Shown here: positions 46,701-55,976 of the stretch, piece by piece
Layout of the letters: each line of letters opens with the position of its first letter
Numbering within the stretch: position 1 is the stretch's first letter
Assembly (NCBI RefSeq): GCF_000964005.1
Contig: NZ_JXYP01000040.1
Location: 1-64,000 of the forward strand
Direction of reading: 5' to 3'
DNA length: 64,000 bases
Source: Williamsia herbipolensis
GTDB lineage: Bacteria; Actinomycetota; Actinomycetes; Mycobacteriales; Mycobacteriaceae
The notes under the pieces: model-generated
The model's input: the letters and a program-made list of their open reading frames with translations, nothing else
Told to the model about the DNA's origin: nothing
The model's database searches: none
Position numbers and translations under genes: made by a program

Positions 46701-48324
46701 CCGCGTCGGCCTTCGCGCGGCCTCGGGTGGCCGGGGCCGCGGCGCGGGGCCGCAGACTGATCGTGTCGACGGCGTCGTCGAGGACGCCGCCACCCGGGTC
46801 GTCGTAGAACTCGCCGTCGGGTCCCCTGCGCACCAGATCGCGCTCGGGGTGGTAGATCTCCCAGATCACGACCGCGCACAGTCCGATCACGGTGAACGCA
46901 CGGATCACCACGGCTCCCGTGAACCATTGATCGGGAAGCCATTTCACGTCGGCGGGGAGATAGAGACCCATCCGTGGGATCCACACGAGGGCGTCGAGGA
47001 CCATCCACGCGACCAGCAGACGGGTGCGCGGGAGTGCCAGTACGGCCAGTGGCACGAGCCACAACGAATACTGAGGACTCCACACCTTGTTCACGAGCAG
47101 GAACCCCGCGACGGTCAGGAACATCAGCTGCGCCAGACGCGGTCGCCTCGGGGCGTGCAGTCCGACGAACACCACACCCACGCACACGGCGACGAACGCA
47201 CCGAGGGAGATCCCGTTGACGAGGTCGGACCTGCCGTTCGCGTCGGCATCCCACGCGTACCCGCTGACCTTGCTGACCACCGTGAACCAGGTGTCGGGGT
47301 CGGTACCGCGATCGGAGTTGTAGCGGAAGAACTCCCACCACCCCGTCGGGACGGTCACCATGAACGGCAGGTTCACCGCCAGCCACGCCGCGACCGCGAC
47401 CGCGACGGTCACCGCGAACTCGCGGATACGACCCGCCCGCAGACACAGCACCGCCAACGGGATGATCATCAGACCCGGATACAACTTGGCCGCGACGCCT
47501 ATCCCGAGGAACAGCCCTGTCGCCCAGGGGTTCTTGCGTGCCCAGGCCAGCATCGCCAGCGCGAGCAGCGCGGTGGCGATGGCGTCGAAGTTGGTGAAGA
47601 TGTGCACGATCACCAGCGGCGACAGTGCCGCGATGGCGGCCGACCAGATCCGCACACCCGCTGTGAGAGCGGTCGCCCAGATGGTCAGCAGCCAGAACAG
47701 CGCGAGACCGAGGGCGACGACGTTGAAGAACAACACGACGTCGAGCGCACCGGGCACGCCCCAGTTGTCGTGGGCCCACCGCCAGCCGTGCGAGACCTCC
47801 ATCGCGGCGTACATGTACATGCCGGTGAGCACCGGGTACTCCATGTAGCGCGTCTCGGTGGAGCCGTCGGGACGCTTCTGCTCCCACGACGACTTGTACG
47901 GCAGCGCACCGGTGTCGAGCCGTTCGGCGGTGTAGAGCGGGATCGTGTCGGAGTAGCACAGCGCGATGTACTGCCGGTGGTTGCTCCAGTCCAGTTCGAA
48001 TCGCTCGGTGCCCGAGGCGGCCGACCCGGCGGCGGGCGCCTGCTGCAGACACCCCGCCTTCCCGTACCACCCCAGCGCCAGGGCCACGAGGGCCATCAGC
48101 AGGATCACCCGCAGCGGGGTCAGGTAACGCGACCGGCCGACCACGGCGTGCAACCCCAGCGGGCCGCCCACGGCGATCGAGGCCTCGCGGGCGACGGAGT
48201 CGGTCCGCGACGGCAGATCACGAGAGGTGTTCTCCCGCAGATCGTCCGACAGGCGGGTCGGCGAATCCCAGAAGTCGGGATCCGTCGACTCCGGTGTCCT
48301 CGGATCGGTCTCGCGATCGCCCAT
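46693..48324 (-). CDS. GT87-family membrane glycosyltransferase (Rv0051-like)
   Basis: A 543-residue protein: a cytoplasmic, acidic and disordered N-terminus of about 75 residues, then about eleven membrane helices, with CYSDTIPLYTAERLDTGALPY and YMEYPVLTGMYMYAAMEV in the first periplasmic loop and the LYPGLMIIPLAVLCLRAGR motif; the C-terminal 60 residues are again charged. Positional equivalent of M. tuberculosis Rv0051, next to ponA1 and on the same strand here. GT-C type enzymes of this class transfer mannose or related sugars to envelope lipids or polymers; the exact acceptor is unknown. Starts 14 bases after the ponA stop, so co-expressed with it. Confidence 0.84.
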   Translation of the reverse strand: MGDRETDPRTPESTDPDFWDSPTRLSDDLRENTSRDLPSRTDSVAREASIAVGGPLGLHAVVGRSRYLTPLRVILLMALVALALGWYGKAGCLQQAPAAGSAASGTERFELDWSNHRQYIALCYSDTIPLYTAERLDTGALPYKSSWEQKRPDGSTETRYMEYPVLTGMYMYAAMEVSHGWRWAHDNWGVPGALDVVLFFNVVALGLALFWLLTIWATALTAGVRIWSAAIAALSPLVIVHIFTNFDAIATALLALAMLAWARKNPWATGLFLGIGVAAKLYPGLMIIPLAVLCLRAGRIREFAVTVAVAVAAWLAVNLPFMVTVPTGWWEFFRYNSDRGTDPDTWFTVVSKVSGYAWDADANGRSDLVNGISLGAFVAVCVGVVFVGLHAPRRPRLAQLMFLTVAGFLLVNKVWSPQYSLWLVPLAVLALPRTRLLVAWMVLDALVWIPRMGLYLPADVKWLPDQWFTGAVVIRAFTVIGLCAVVIWEIYHPERDLVRRGPDGEFYDDPGGGVLDDAVDTISLRPRAAAPATRGRAKADAVS

Positions 48325-48338
48325 CGGCCGGTGACCCG

Positions 48339-50537
48339 TCAGGGCCCGTTACCGGCGCCGGCGGGATCCTGCGGTGTCGGGGTGATCACGGTCTCCGTCG
48401 GCGGACCGGGGAGCGGGATCGTGACACCGGGGGCCAGCGTGGCCGACGGCGGCGCGAAGGTGGTGACCGGCGCTTCCGGTTCGGTGGTCTCGCTGTCCTG
48501 TTCCCGCGACCGGCGCGTGGCGGTGGTGCGCGGCGCCTCCTCGGGGACGCCGGCGACGCCACCGATGGCGGCCGGTGTCGGGAACTGTTCGATCGGCTCG
48601 TCGGCCAACGCCCCGTCCATCGCGGCCTGCCAGATGTCCGACGGCAGGCCCGATCCGTAGACGATCGCGCCGTTGTAGTTCTTCAAAGCCACACCGGCGT
48701 CGGTACCGACCCACACCGCGGTCGAGAGCTGCGGGGTGTAGCCGACCATCCAGGCGTCCTTGTTCTGGCCGGTGTCGCCGAGCTGGGTGGTGCCGGTCTT
48801 GGCCGCCGACGGCCGCTGACCGTCGTCGAGGGAGTGACCGTTGGAGTACGCCGCGATCGGCTGCATCGCGGCGGTGGTGTTGTTGGCCACCGCAGCGGAG
48901 AAGCGACGCTCGCCGCTGTCGTTCTTGCGCTCGTAGAGCACCGTCCCGTCGGAGGTCTCGACCTTCTGCACGAAGTGCGGTGCGTGATAGACGCCCTGGT
49001 TGGCCAGGGTCGCGTACGCCGAGGCCATGTCGATCACCCGCGAGGGGTACTGGCCGAGCACCACGCCACCCTCGACGCCGGTGCCGTCGGTGTTCTGCAG
49101 CGTCTTCTTGATGTCACCGAAGCTCTCGGCGACGCCGGCCTGGTGCGCGGCGTCGGCCACGGCCTGGGCCTGTCCGTCGAGATCCATCATCAGGCGGTAG
49201 TAGACGGTGTTGAGCGACATCTTCAACGCGGTCGCGAGGTTGCACGAGCCGCAGCTCTCGCCGTCGGAGTTGGTGACGGTGAGGCCACCGGGCGCGTCGA
49301 ACGGCGCCGAGGAGTACACCTTCGACAGCGGCACGCCCTGTTCGAGCGCCGCGATCAGCGCAAACACCTTGAACGACGAACCGGTCTGCAATGCGGCCTG
49401 CGCGTAGTCGTAGCCCTGACCGTTGTTGCCGCCGAAGTAGCCCTTCACCGCGCCGGTGTTCGGATCGATCGACACGACCGCGTCGCGGACGTTGCTCGGC
49501 TCACCCTCGAGTTGGCCGTTGGCCGCCGAGACGACCGACCGCTGCACCTTCGGGTCAATGGTGGTGGTGATCTTCAGACCCTCGGTCTGGACGTCCTGCT
49601 CGGAGATGTTCAACGAGCTGAGCTCGGCGAGCACCTGCTGCTTGATTAGCCCGTTCGGTCCGGTCGTGGTCGTGCCCGAGGAGTCGCGCGGGGCGGCGAC
49701 CTTCGGGTACTGCAGCGTCGCCTCGTCACTCGGGGTGAGTGCACCGATGGTGACCATGCCGTCGAGGACGTAGCGCCAGCGCGCCTGCGCGGCCGCCAGA
49801 TTGGTCGCCGGGTCGTAGAAGGACGGCGACCGGATCGACGACGCCAGCACCGCGGCCTCGGGCACGTTGATCTGGGTGATGTCCTTGTTGAAGTACGCCC
49901 GCGCCGCCGCGGAGATGCCGTAGGCACCACGACCGAAGTAGATGGTGTTGAGGTAGGCGGCCATGATGTCGTTCTTGGTCCACTCGTTGGACATCTTGGT
50001 CGCGATCGCCAGTTCCTTGAACTTGCGGGTGTAGCTGCGCTCGTCGCCGACGAGCGCGTTCTTCACGTACTGCTGGGTGATGGTCGATCCGCCGCCGGCG
50101 TCGTCGTTGTTGGTGATCTGACCGATCACCGCACGCGCCAGACCGGTGGGCGAGAACCCCGCGTTGGTGCGGAACTGCCGGTCCTCGGCCGCGATGACGG
50201 CGTCCTGCACGGCCTTGGGGATCTTGTCGATCGTGACGTCGGTGCGGTTGCCCTCCGGCGGCACGATGCGGGCGATCTCGCCGCCGTTGGCGTTGAGGAT
50301 CGTGGCGACCTGGTTCTGCTTGATCGAGTCGGGACCGGGCACCGAGGCGCCGAGGTAGGTGAAGAGGAACACCACGGCCATCACCACGACCCCGAGGGGG
50401 ACCAGGCTGCCGAGGATTCCGAGGGTCCACGCCACGACATTCAGCCGCGAGCGCTTCTTCTCGCGGACCGTGCGCGGCTGGGCGCCAGTTCCGTTGCTCA
50501 CAACACCGTCTCCATACTCATAGTTCGAGCCCGCCAC
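48339..50537 (-). CDS. ponA: Class A penicillin-binding protein (PonA1-like)
   Basis: A 732-residue bifunctional peptidoglycan synthase. Cytoplasmic N-terminus, one transmembrane helix (about 35-60), GT51 transglycosylase domain with AAEDRQF (catalytic Glu118) and GGSTITQQYVKN (about 149-160), then the transpeptidase domain with TGSSFK (SxxK, Ser387), SLN (about 441-443) and AKTGTT (KTG). The C-terminal tail is Pro/Thr-rich (EAPVTTFAPPSATLAPG) without a PASTA domain. It polymerises and crosslinks peptidoglycan. Position next to DUF5318 and a GT87 gene, near padR-ino1, corresponds to PonA1 (Rv0050) of M. tuberculosis. Confidence 0.92.
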   Translation of the reverse strand: MAGSNYEYGDGVVSNGTGAQPRTVREKKRSRLNVVAWTLGILGSLVPLGVVVMAVVFLFTYLGASVPGPDSIKQNQVATILNANGGEIARIVPPEGNRTDVTIDKIPKAVQDAVIAAEDRQFRTNAGFSPTGLARAVIGQITNNDDAGGGSTITQQYVKNALVGDERSYTRKFKELAIATKMSNEWTKNDIMAAYLNTIYFGRGAYGISAAARAYFNKDITQINVPEAAVLASSIRSPSFYDPATNLAAAQARWRYVLDGMVTIGALTPSDEATLQYPKVAAPRDSSGTTTTGPNGLIKQQVLAELSSLNISEQDVQTEGLKITTTIDPKVQRSVVSAANGQLEGEPSNVRDAVVSIDPNTGAVKGYFGGNNGQGYDYAQAALQTGSSFKVFALIAALEQGVPLSKVYSSAPFDAPGGLTVTNSDGESCGSCNLATALKMSLNTVYYRLMMDLDGQAQAVADAAHQAGVAESFGDIKKTLQNTDGTGVEGGVVLGQYPSRVIDMASAYATLANQGVYHAPHFVQKVETSDGTVLYERKNDSGERRFSAAVANNTTAAMQPIAAYSNGHSLDDGQRPSAAKTGTTQLGDTGQNKDAWMVGYTPQLSTAVWVGTDAGVALKNYNGAIVYGSGLPSDIWQAAMDGALADEPIEQFPTPAAIGGVAGVPEEAPRTTATRRSREQDSETTEPEAPVTTFAPPSATLAPGVTIPLPGPPTETVITPTPQDPAGAGNGP

Positions 50538-50614
50538 CGACGTCGGGGCGGGCAGGTCGCCGCGGTCGTCCCGCGGCGGTCACATCGTTCGGGTCACCGT
50601 GGCCGTTTCCGGCG

Positions 50615-51025
50615 TCACTCGCCGGTACCGGCCACCCGCCGCGACCGGCGGGCGCGCGGTCGTACGGGCAGCCCGGCAACGAAGGACTGCACCAGGTGGT
50701 TCCACCGGCAGCTCCGGCAGACCTCCACCACGTGCACCGAGAACTCCTCGGTGCTCGCGGCCAGGCGCGTGATCTCCTCGGTCGACCGGGCCGAGCCGTT
50801 GACGGTACCCATCTTGTCCCCGAACACCCAGGAGACCAAGGTCAGCTGCTCCTTGCGGCACACCGGGCACAGCACGGTGCTGGGGCGGCCGTGGAACTTG
50901 GCGGCACGCAACAGATACGGGTCCGCGTCGCACACCGCACCGACGGCGGTCCGTCCGGCGTAGACCTCGGACAGCAGGGATCTGCGCTGCAGCGCGTAAT
51001 CCACCGTCTGTCTCTGCACAAGCAC
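50615..51025 (-). CDS. DUF5318 zinc-ribbon-like protein
   Basis: A 136-residue protein matching the Rv0049-type DUF5318 family: VLVQRQTVDYALQRRSLLSEVYAGRTAV (in parts: VDYALQRRSLLSEVYAG), CDADPYLLRAAKFHGRP, then four Cys in two CxxC pairs (LCPVCRKEQL and VCRSCRWNHLVQSF) that look like a zinc ribbon. The function is unknown but the gene is conserved upstream of ponA1 in Mycobacteriales. The GTG at 51025 is preferred over the longer frame (51061) because the family begins VLVQRQ. It is followed 77 bases later by ponA on the same strand and is divergent from padR. Confidence 0.84.
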   Translation of the reverse strand: MLVQRQTVDYALQRRSLLSEVYAGRTAVGAVCDADPYLLRAAKFHGRPSTVLCPVCRKEQLTLVSWVFGDKMGTVNGSARSTEEITRLAASTEEFSVHVVEVCRSCRWNHLVQSFVAGLPVRPRARRSRRVAGTGE

Positions 51026-51160
51026 GATCTCAAGAGTACGTGCAGCCGCGCGGCTGCCCACGGGTTCGGGTGCACCCGGCCACCAGCGCCGGCACGACCC
51101 TTGCCGGACACCCGCACACCCGGTCGCGGTAAACCCCAGTTCACACGCGGTTTCCTATCC

Positions 51161-51179
51161 CGATTATATCGGCGCGATA
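51161..51179. promoter_or_regulatory. Overlapping palindromes upstream of padR
   Basis: Two short dyads overlap: CGAT-TAT-ATCG (51161-51171) and TATCG-GCG-CGATA (51167-51179), within an AT-rich stretch 60 bases before the PadR start and near the divergent DUF5318/ponA promoter. PadR proteins generally repress their own operon, so autoregulation covering padR-ino1 is a reasonable hypothesis. Confidence 0.45.
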
Positions 51180-51238
51180 CATTGCGGGTAGTGTCAGTGC
51201 CACACGTTCGTTCGACAGGTCGGGAAAGGGGTCACGCA

Positions 51239-51835
51239 ATGCTCGAGTTGGCGGTGTTGGGTCTGCTCCTCGAGGCACCCATGCATGGCTACGAGCTGCG
51301 CAAGCGCCTCACCGGACTGCTGGGCGCATTTCGCGCCTTCTCCTACGGATCGCTGTATCCGACACTCCGCCGGATGCAGACCGACGGCCTCATCGAAGAG
51401 GACGCCGGACCGCAGGGAACTCTCAAGCGACGTGCGCGCAGGGTCTACAAGATGACCCCCGCGGGACGGGAACGTTTCGCCGAACTGGTCGCCGACACCG
51501 GTCCGCAGAACTACACCGACGACGGCTTCGGGGTGCATCTCGCATTCTTCAGCCGCACGCCGGCCGTGGCTCGCATGCGGATTCTCGAGGGTCGTCGACG
51601 CCAGGTCGAGGAACGCCGTGAAGGACTGCGTGAGGCGGTGGGTCGGTCCAACCGGGCCGTCGACCGCTACACACGACAGCTCCACCAGCTGAGCCTGGAG
51701 TCCAGCGAACGCGAGGTCCGCTGGCTCAACGAGCTCATCGCCGCCGAATCGGCGGCCGAGCCCGATTCCCAGCTGCTCGAACCGGATACAACATCAGTTT
51801 CACCACAGAAAGAAGGAGATCCCGACCATGGGTGA
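51239..51835 (+). CDS. PadR family transcriptional regulator
   Basis: A 198-residue Pad[55 protein letters not shown] is the characteristic winged-helix start (in parts: [25 protein letters not shown]), followed by [18 protein letters not shown] and a C-terminal coiled-coil dimerisation helix ([20 protein letters not shown]). It is the equivalent of Rv0047c, adjacent to ino1 in mycobacteria. Its stop lies inside the ino1 coding start (8-base overlap), so both are one transcript. It probably regulates inositol synthesis and itself; the effector is unknown. Confidence 0.88.
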   Translation: MLELAVLGLLLEAPMHGYELRKRLTGLLGAFRAFSYGSLYPTLRRMQTDGLIEEDAGPQGTLKRRARRVYKMTPAGRERFAELVADTGPQNYTDDGFGVHLAFFSRTPAVARMRILEGRRRQVEERREGLREAVGRSNRAVDRYTRQLHQLSLESSEREVRWLNELIAAESAAEPDSQLLEPDTTSVSPQKEGDPDHG

Positions 51836-52925
51836 CACAAACTCAGTCCGCGTGGCCATTGTGGGTGTGGGTAACTGCGCCTCATCCCTGGTCCAGGGCG
51901 TGCAGTACTACAAGGACGCCGACGAGACCGCCACGGTCCCCGGCCTCATGCACGTGACCTTCGGCAAGTACCACGTCCGCGACGTCGAGTTCGTCGCCGC
52001 GTTCGACGTGGACGCCAAGAAGGTCGGCTTCGACCTCTCGGAGGCGATCTTCGCCTCGGAGAACAACACCATCAAGTTCGCCGATGTCGAGCCCACCGGC
52101 GTGACCGTGCAGCGCGGCCACACCCTCGACGGCCTGGGCAAGTACTACCGCCAGACCATCACCGAGGCCGACGGCGAGGGCGGCGACGTCGTGCAGGCGC
52201 TCAAGGACAACAAGGTCGACGTCCTCGTGTCCTACCTGCCCGTCGGGTCCGAGCAGGCCGACAAGTTCTACGCGCAGTGCTGCATCGACGCGGGTGTCGC
52301 CTTTGTCAACGCCCTGCCGGTGTTCATCGCCTCCGACCCCGAGTGGGCCGAGAAGTTCCGCGCCGCGGGCGTCCCCATCGTCGGCGACGACATCAAGAGC
52401 CAGGTCGGTGCCACCATCACCCACCGCGTCATGGCGAAGCTGTTCGAGGACCGCGGCGTCGCGCTCGACCGCACCTACCAGCTCAACGTCGGCGGCAACA
52501 TGGACTTCAAGAACATGCTCGAGCGTGAGCGTCTGGAGTCGAAGAAGGTCTCCAAGACCCAGGCCGTCACCTCGAACCTGCACGGTTCGCTGGCCAACAA
52601 AATCGAGGACAAGAACGTCCACATCGGCCCCTCGGACCACGTCGCGTGGCTCGACGACCGCAAGTGGGCCTACGTGCGCCTCGAGGGTCGTGCCTTCGGC
52701 GACGTGCCCCTGAACCTCGAGTACAAGCTCGAGGTCTGGGACTCGCCCAACTCGGCCGGCATCATCATCGACGCCGTGCGTGCGGCGAAGATCGCGCTCG
52801 ACCGCGGCCTCGGCGGACCCATCCTCCCGGCCTCGGCCTACCTCATGAAGAGCCCCCCGGAGCAGCTCGCCGACGACGTCGCGCGCACCCAGCTCGAGGA
52901 GTTCATCATCGGAGCCGATTCCTGA
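51828..52925 (+). CDS. ino1: Myo-inositol-1-phosphate synthase
   Basis: A 365-residue NAD-dependent synthase converting glucose-6-phosphate to inositol-1-phosphate, the precursor of phosphatidylinositol, PIMs, LM/LAM and mycothiol. Signatures: [19 protein letters not shown] (NAD fold), [60 protein letters not shown] with the catalytic Lys, [20 protein letters not shown], and [26 protein letters not shown]. The short archaeal/actinobacterial form is seen. RBS AAGGAGA lies 10 bases before the ATG. Followed by a strong stem-loop at 52989. Confidence 0.96.
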   Translation: MGDTNSVRVAIVGVGNCASSLVQGVQYYKDADETATVPGLMHVTFGKYHVRDVEFVAAFDVDAKKVGFDLSEAIFASENNTIKFADVEPTGVTVQRGHTLDGLGKYYRQTITEADGEGGDVVQALKDNKVDVLVSYLPVGSEQADKFYAQCCIDAGVAFVNALPVFIASDPEWAEKFRAAGVPIVGDDIKSQVGATITHRVMAKLFEDRGVALDRTYQLNVGGNMDFKNMLERERLESKKVSKTQAVTSNLHGSLANKIEDKNVHIGPSDHVAWLDDRKWAYVRLEGRAFGDVPLNLEYKLEVWDSPNSAGIIIDAVRAAKIALDRGLGGPILPASAYLMKSPPEQLADDVARTQLEEFIIGADS

Positions 52926-52988
52926 CGAGCAGAATCGGGATCGGAGCCGACGCCTGATCTGATCAAGATGATCTGATCGCGTGACTCA

Positions 52989-53028
52989 CGAAGAGCCCGC
53001 ATCTGTTTCGACGGGTGCGGGTTCTTCG
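52989..53028. terminator. Hairpin downstream of ino1
   Basis: Left arm starting CGAAGAGCCCGCATC pairs with right arm GTGCGGGTTCTTCG, about 15 bp including G-U pairs, loop near TTTCGA. It is located 64 bases after the ino1 stop and before the next gene. A duplicated TGATCTGATC stretch precedes it. Confidence 0.65.
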
Positions 53029-53069
53029 CGTTCGGCCCGCGACACCACGGGTGGGGGTATCACTGAGGA

Positions 53070-53633
53070 ATGCGCCCGCTCCTCTACTCGATCAACGTCA
53101 CACTCGACGGATGCTGTGACCATCGCGGCATCACCCCCGACGCCGAACTCCACCGGCGCGCCGCCGACAGGCTGTCGCAGGCCGACGCGCTGCTGTTCGG
53201 TCGCGTCACCTACGAGATGATGGAATCGGCCTTCCGCGGCGCGGACGATGACGCCGACCCGTTCGCCGCGGTCATCGACCCCGCGAAGAAATACGTCGTC
53301 TCATCGACGTTGTCGGGCGTGGACTGGAACGCCGAGCTGATCCGCGGCGACCTCGCCGAGGCGGTGACCGCACTCAAGGCCGAGCCCGGCGACGGCATCT
53401 GTCTGGGCGGGGTGATGCTGCCGATGGCGCTCGCCGAACTGGATCTCATCGACGAGTACGAATTCGTGGTGCACCCCCGTGTCGCGGGACACGGGCCGCG
53501 CTTGTTCGACGGTCTGCGGGCACCGCTCGATCTGGAATGGGTGGGACGTCAGGAGTACGAGTCGGGCGCCGTCGCGATGCGGTACGTACCGCGACGAACG
53601 CCCGCATCACAGGACAGGGATTCGGCAGCATGA
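53070..53633 (+). CDS. RibD-C/dihydrofolate reductase-like protein
   Basis: A 187-residue protein of the DHFR superfamily, RibD C-terminal type: RPLLYSINVTLDGCCDHRG, QADALLFGRVTYEMMESAF, KKYVVSSTLSGVDWNAELIRGD, GICLGGVMLPMALAELDLIDEYEFVVHPRVAGHGPRLFDGL (in parts: LIDEYEFVVHPRVAG, GHGPRLFDGL). These are NADPH-dependent reductases of pyrimidine-like or other small substrates, function unassigned. The start ATG at 53070 is preceded by the GAGGA motif. It overlaps the downstream MDR gene by four bases. Confidence 0.84.
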   Translation: MRPLLYSINVTLDGCCDHRGITPDAELHRRAADRLSQADALLFGRVTYEMMESAFRGADDDADPFAAVIDPAKKYVVSSTLSGVDWNAELIRGDLAEAVTALKAEPGDGICLGGVMLPMALAELDLIDEYEFVVHPRVAGHGPRLFDGLRAPLDLEWVGRQEYESGAVAMRYVPRRTPASQDRDSAA

Positions 53634-54553
53634 ACGCGAAGCGATGGGAAGCCCACGGCGGCGGAGGTCTCGAGGACTTCCGCTTCGTCGATCACGAGGT
53701 GCCGCCACCGGAATCGGGTCAGGTGACCATCGACGTCCGCGCCGCGGGCGTCAATCCCGCCGATCTGAAACACACGATGCGCGAGGGCGCGCAGTTCCCG
53801 TTGCCGGTCGGGTACGAGGTCGCGGGTGTGATCTCCGCGATCGGCCCCGACACCGAGATCGGTTCGGGCCCGGTGTCGGTGGGCGACGAGGTCCTCGCCT
53901 TCCGCGTGCGGGGCGGGTACGCGACCGCGATCACCGTCCCTGCGCGTGACGTGTTCGCCAAGCCGCCCGGCGTGCCGTTCGAGAAGGCCGCCAACCTGTT
54001 GCTCGCGGGAACCACGGCGGCGGAGATGCTGCACGTGGTCGGTGCGGCCGAGGGGGAGACGGTGCTGCTGCACGGCGCATCGGGTGCCGTGGGTGTCGCG
54101 GTGTGCCAACTCGCCCGCGCGCGGGGGATCACCGTCATCGGCACGGCCGGTGAGTCCGGGGCCGAACGCGTCCGCCGGTTCGGTGGTGTCGCGGTCGCCT
54201 ATGGCGACGGATTGCTCGACCGGGTCCGGGAGATCGGTCCGGTCGACGCCGCGCTCGACGCGGCGGGCACCGACGAGGCGTTCGACGTGTCGGCGGCGCT
54301 GGTCGATCCCGATCGGTTCGTCACGGTGGTCAACATGCCGCGCGCGGAACGCGAGGGGCTGCGCGCGATCGCCGGCGCCATGCCGGCCAGCGCGGCGTTC
54401 CGCGATGCCGTTCGCGCAGAACTCATCTCGATGGCCGGCCGCGGCGATCTCGACGTGCCGATGGCGCGCACCGTTCCGCTGGCCGACGCCGTCGACGCCC
54501 TGGCCTTCGTCATGGACGGCCACCCCGGAGGCAAGGTCGCCCTGCTGCCCTGA
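53630..54553 (+). CDS. Quinone oxidoreductase-like MDR protein
   Basis: A 307-residue medium-chain dehydrogenase without the catalytic zinc Cys residues: FRFVDHEVPPPESGQVTIDVRAAGVNPADLKHTMREG (in parts: RAAGVNPADLKHTM), LPVGYEVAGVISAIGP, GDEVLAFRVRGGYA, NLLLAGTTAAEML, LLHGASGAVGVAVCQLARARG (NADPH Rossmann motif) and DVPMARTVPLADAVDALAFV. It reduces quinones or activated alkenes with NADPH. It is translationally coupled (ATGA) with the RibD-like gene, so both reductases likely work on the same class of compounds. Confidence 0.88.
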   Translation: MNAKRWEAHGGGGLEDFRFVDHEVPPPESGQVTIDVRAAGVNPADLKHTMREGAQFPLPVGYEVAGVISAIGPDTEIGSGPVSVGDEVLAFRVRGGYATAITVPARDVFAKPPGVPFEKAANLLLAGTTAAEMLHVVGAAEGETVLLHGASGAVGVAVCQLARARGITVIGTAGESGAERVRRFGGVAVAYGDGLLDRVREIGPVDAALDAAGTDEAFDVSAALVDPDRFVTVVNMPRAEREGLRAIAGAMPASAAFRDAVRAELISMAGRGDLDVPMARTVPLADAVDALAFVMDGHPGGKVALLP

Positions 54554-54586
54554 TCGCATTGCACTCCCGAGTGCACCGCAACGCAC

Positions 54587-54626
54587 GACGGCGCCGAACC
54601 CCTCGGTCGAGGAGGTCGGCGCCGTC
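54587..54626. terminator. Bidirectional hairpin between MDR gene and LIP lipase
   Basis: A perfect 11-bp stem GACGGCGCCGA/TCGGCGCCGTC with an inner CCTCG...CGAGG stem lies between the convergent stops at 54553 and 54646. A typical stable terminator for both genes. Confidence 0.75.
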
Positions 54627-54645
54627 GGCGTCGGTGTGCCCGCTA

Positions 54646-55905
54646 TCAGTTCGGCGAGTTGAACCGATCGAACAGGAACTTGTAGGCCGGCACGGTGCTG
54701 AACAGGTACGGAAGAGCGTGGTTCAGCGCCAACCTCGACAGGATCGGCGGGGTGCGGTCGGTCGACACGATCACGTTCGCCCCCTGCGATCGCCAGCTGT
54801 TGACCATCGTCATCACCTGAGCATTCGGGATGATGTCGTCGTTGACACCCGTCTCGACGAGCACCGGTGCGCTCGGCTTCAACTTCCCGATCAGCTGATC
54901 GTTCAGCGCCTTCTGGATCACCGGGTACTTCTGCGAGATCTGGTACAGCGATTGCTTCGAGTTGGTCCATTCGCTGGTGTACCGGAAGCCGTACCGGAAG
55001 AAGGTGTCGCCGATGCAGTCGGTCGACAGGGTCTTCAGGATCTGCCGGCCGGCCGGGCTCGCCTCACGGTCGATGATCGGTCCCAGCTCGGGGTATCGGG
55101 CCACGAGACCGTTGATGGTGTAGCCGATCACGCCGACGATCGACGTCCCGTCGACCTTCTTCAGCACGCTCTCGAGATCCGCCGGGGGCGCACCCGCGTA
55201 GGTGCCCTTGATGTTCAGCTCGGGCGCGTACGTCGATGCCATCTCCGCGGCCGACGCCGTCGCGCCACCACCCTGCGAGTAGCCCCAGAACCCGACCGGC
55301 GAGTCCTTCGGCAGCTTGGCGAAGTTGAGGACCGCGCGGGCGCCGTCGAGGACGGCGTGCCCCTCCTCGACCCGGTTCACGTAGGTGTGGATCCCCGGGG
55401 TGCCGAGACCGATGTAGTCGGTCATCATGATCCGGTAGCCCTGGTACAACAGCAGATTGGCGAAGAGGCCCTCGTAGTTGACGCCGAGCGAGGGCTTGGC
55501 GAGGTCGATCGAGACCGGCAGACCGAACAGCTTCGACGGGGCGCACTGATCGCCCTGGCCGATTGTGCCGGGGGCCATCACGACGGTCGGCCGCGGCCCC
55601 TTGCCGCGCCACGGCGCGAACGGCTCGATGACCGTGCCGGTGACCGCGGTCGGCGTGCCGTCCTGCAGCTTCGAGGTGTACATGATGGTGCTGCCGTTGC
55701 CCGGGAACGCGCGGGGCACGCCCGGGATCTGGAGGAACAGCGGCGTCCCGCGCGACTTGATGATCGAGCCGGGTTCGGACGAATAGCTCGACGGCGGCGT
55801 GTAGAACGTGTCTCCGGGAGCGGCGGACGCGGTCCCGGTGGCGACGGTCCCGACACCGGCGACAAGGGTGATCGTCATGGCGATCGCGCGTAATTGTGAC
55901 TTCAC
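54646..55905 (-). CDS. Secreted LIP-family lipase
   Basis: A 419-residue exported lipase. Signal peptide (AIAMTITLVAGVGTVATG, cleaved near SAAPG), then the LIP family core: FYTPPSSYSSEPGSIIKSR, TIMYTSKLQDGTPTAVTGTVI, NYEGLFANLLLYQGYRIMMTDYIGLG, SPVGFWGYSQGGGATASAAE (nucleophile Ser in GYSQG), Asp in ETGVNDDIIP and a distal His. Similar in fold to the lipase at 30864, but longer and exported. Hydrolyses long-chain triacylglycerol or cell-wall lipids. GTG 55905 is preferred to 55923 because the signal peptide begins at VKSQLR. Confidence 0.86.
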   Translation of the reverse strand: MKSQLRAIAMTITLVAGVGTVATGTASAAPGDTFYTPPSSYSSEPGSIIKSRGTPLFLQIPGVPRAFPGNGSTIMYTSKLQDGTPTAVTGTVIEPFAPWRGKGPRPTVVMAPGTIGQGDQCAPSKLFGLPVSIDLAKPSLGVNYEGLFANLLLYQGYRIMMTDYIGLGTPGIHTYVNRVEEGHAVLDGARAVLNFAKLPKDSPVGFWGYSQGGGATASAAEMASTYAPELNIKGTYAGAPPADLESVLKKVDGTSIVGVIGYTINGLVARYPELGPIIDREASPAGRQILKTLSTDCIGDTFFRYGFRYTSEWTNSKQSLYQISQKYPVIQKALNDQLIGKLKPSAPVLVETGVNDDIIPNAQVMTMVNSWRSQGANVIVSTDRTPPILSRLALNHALPYLFSTVPAYKFLFDRFNSPN

Positions 55906-55976
55906 GCACTCACCATAGGACACTGCAACGCGTTCTTGTTACCCGGGTAGGCGTTGGAACGCACCACAACGGCGGG

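Noticed and set aside
52945-52980. TGATCTGATC duplication as a regulatory site
   Set aside because: It lies immediately after ino1 and before its terminator, where no promoter function is expected; more likely incidental.
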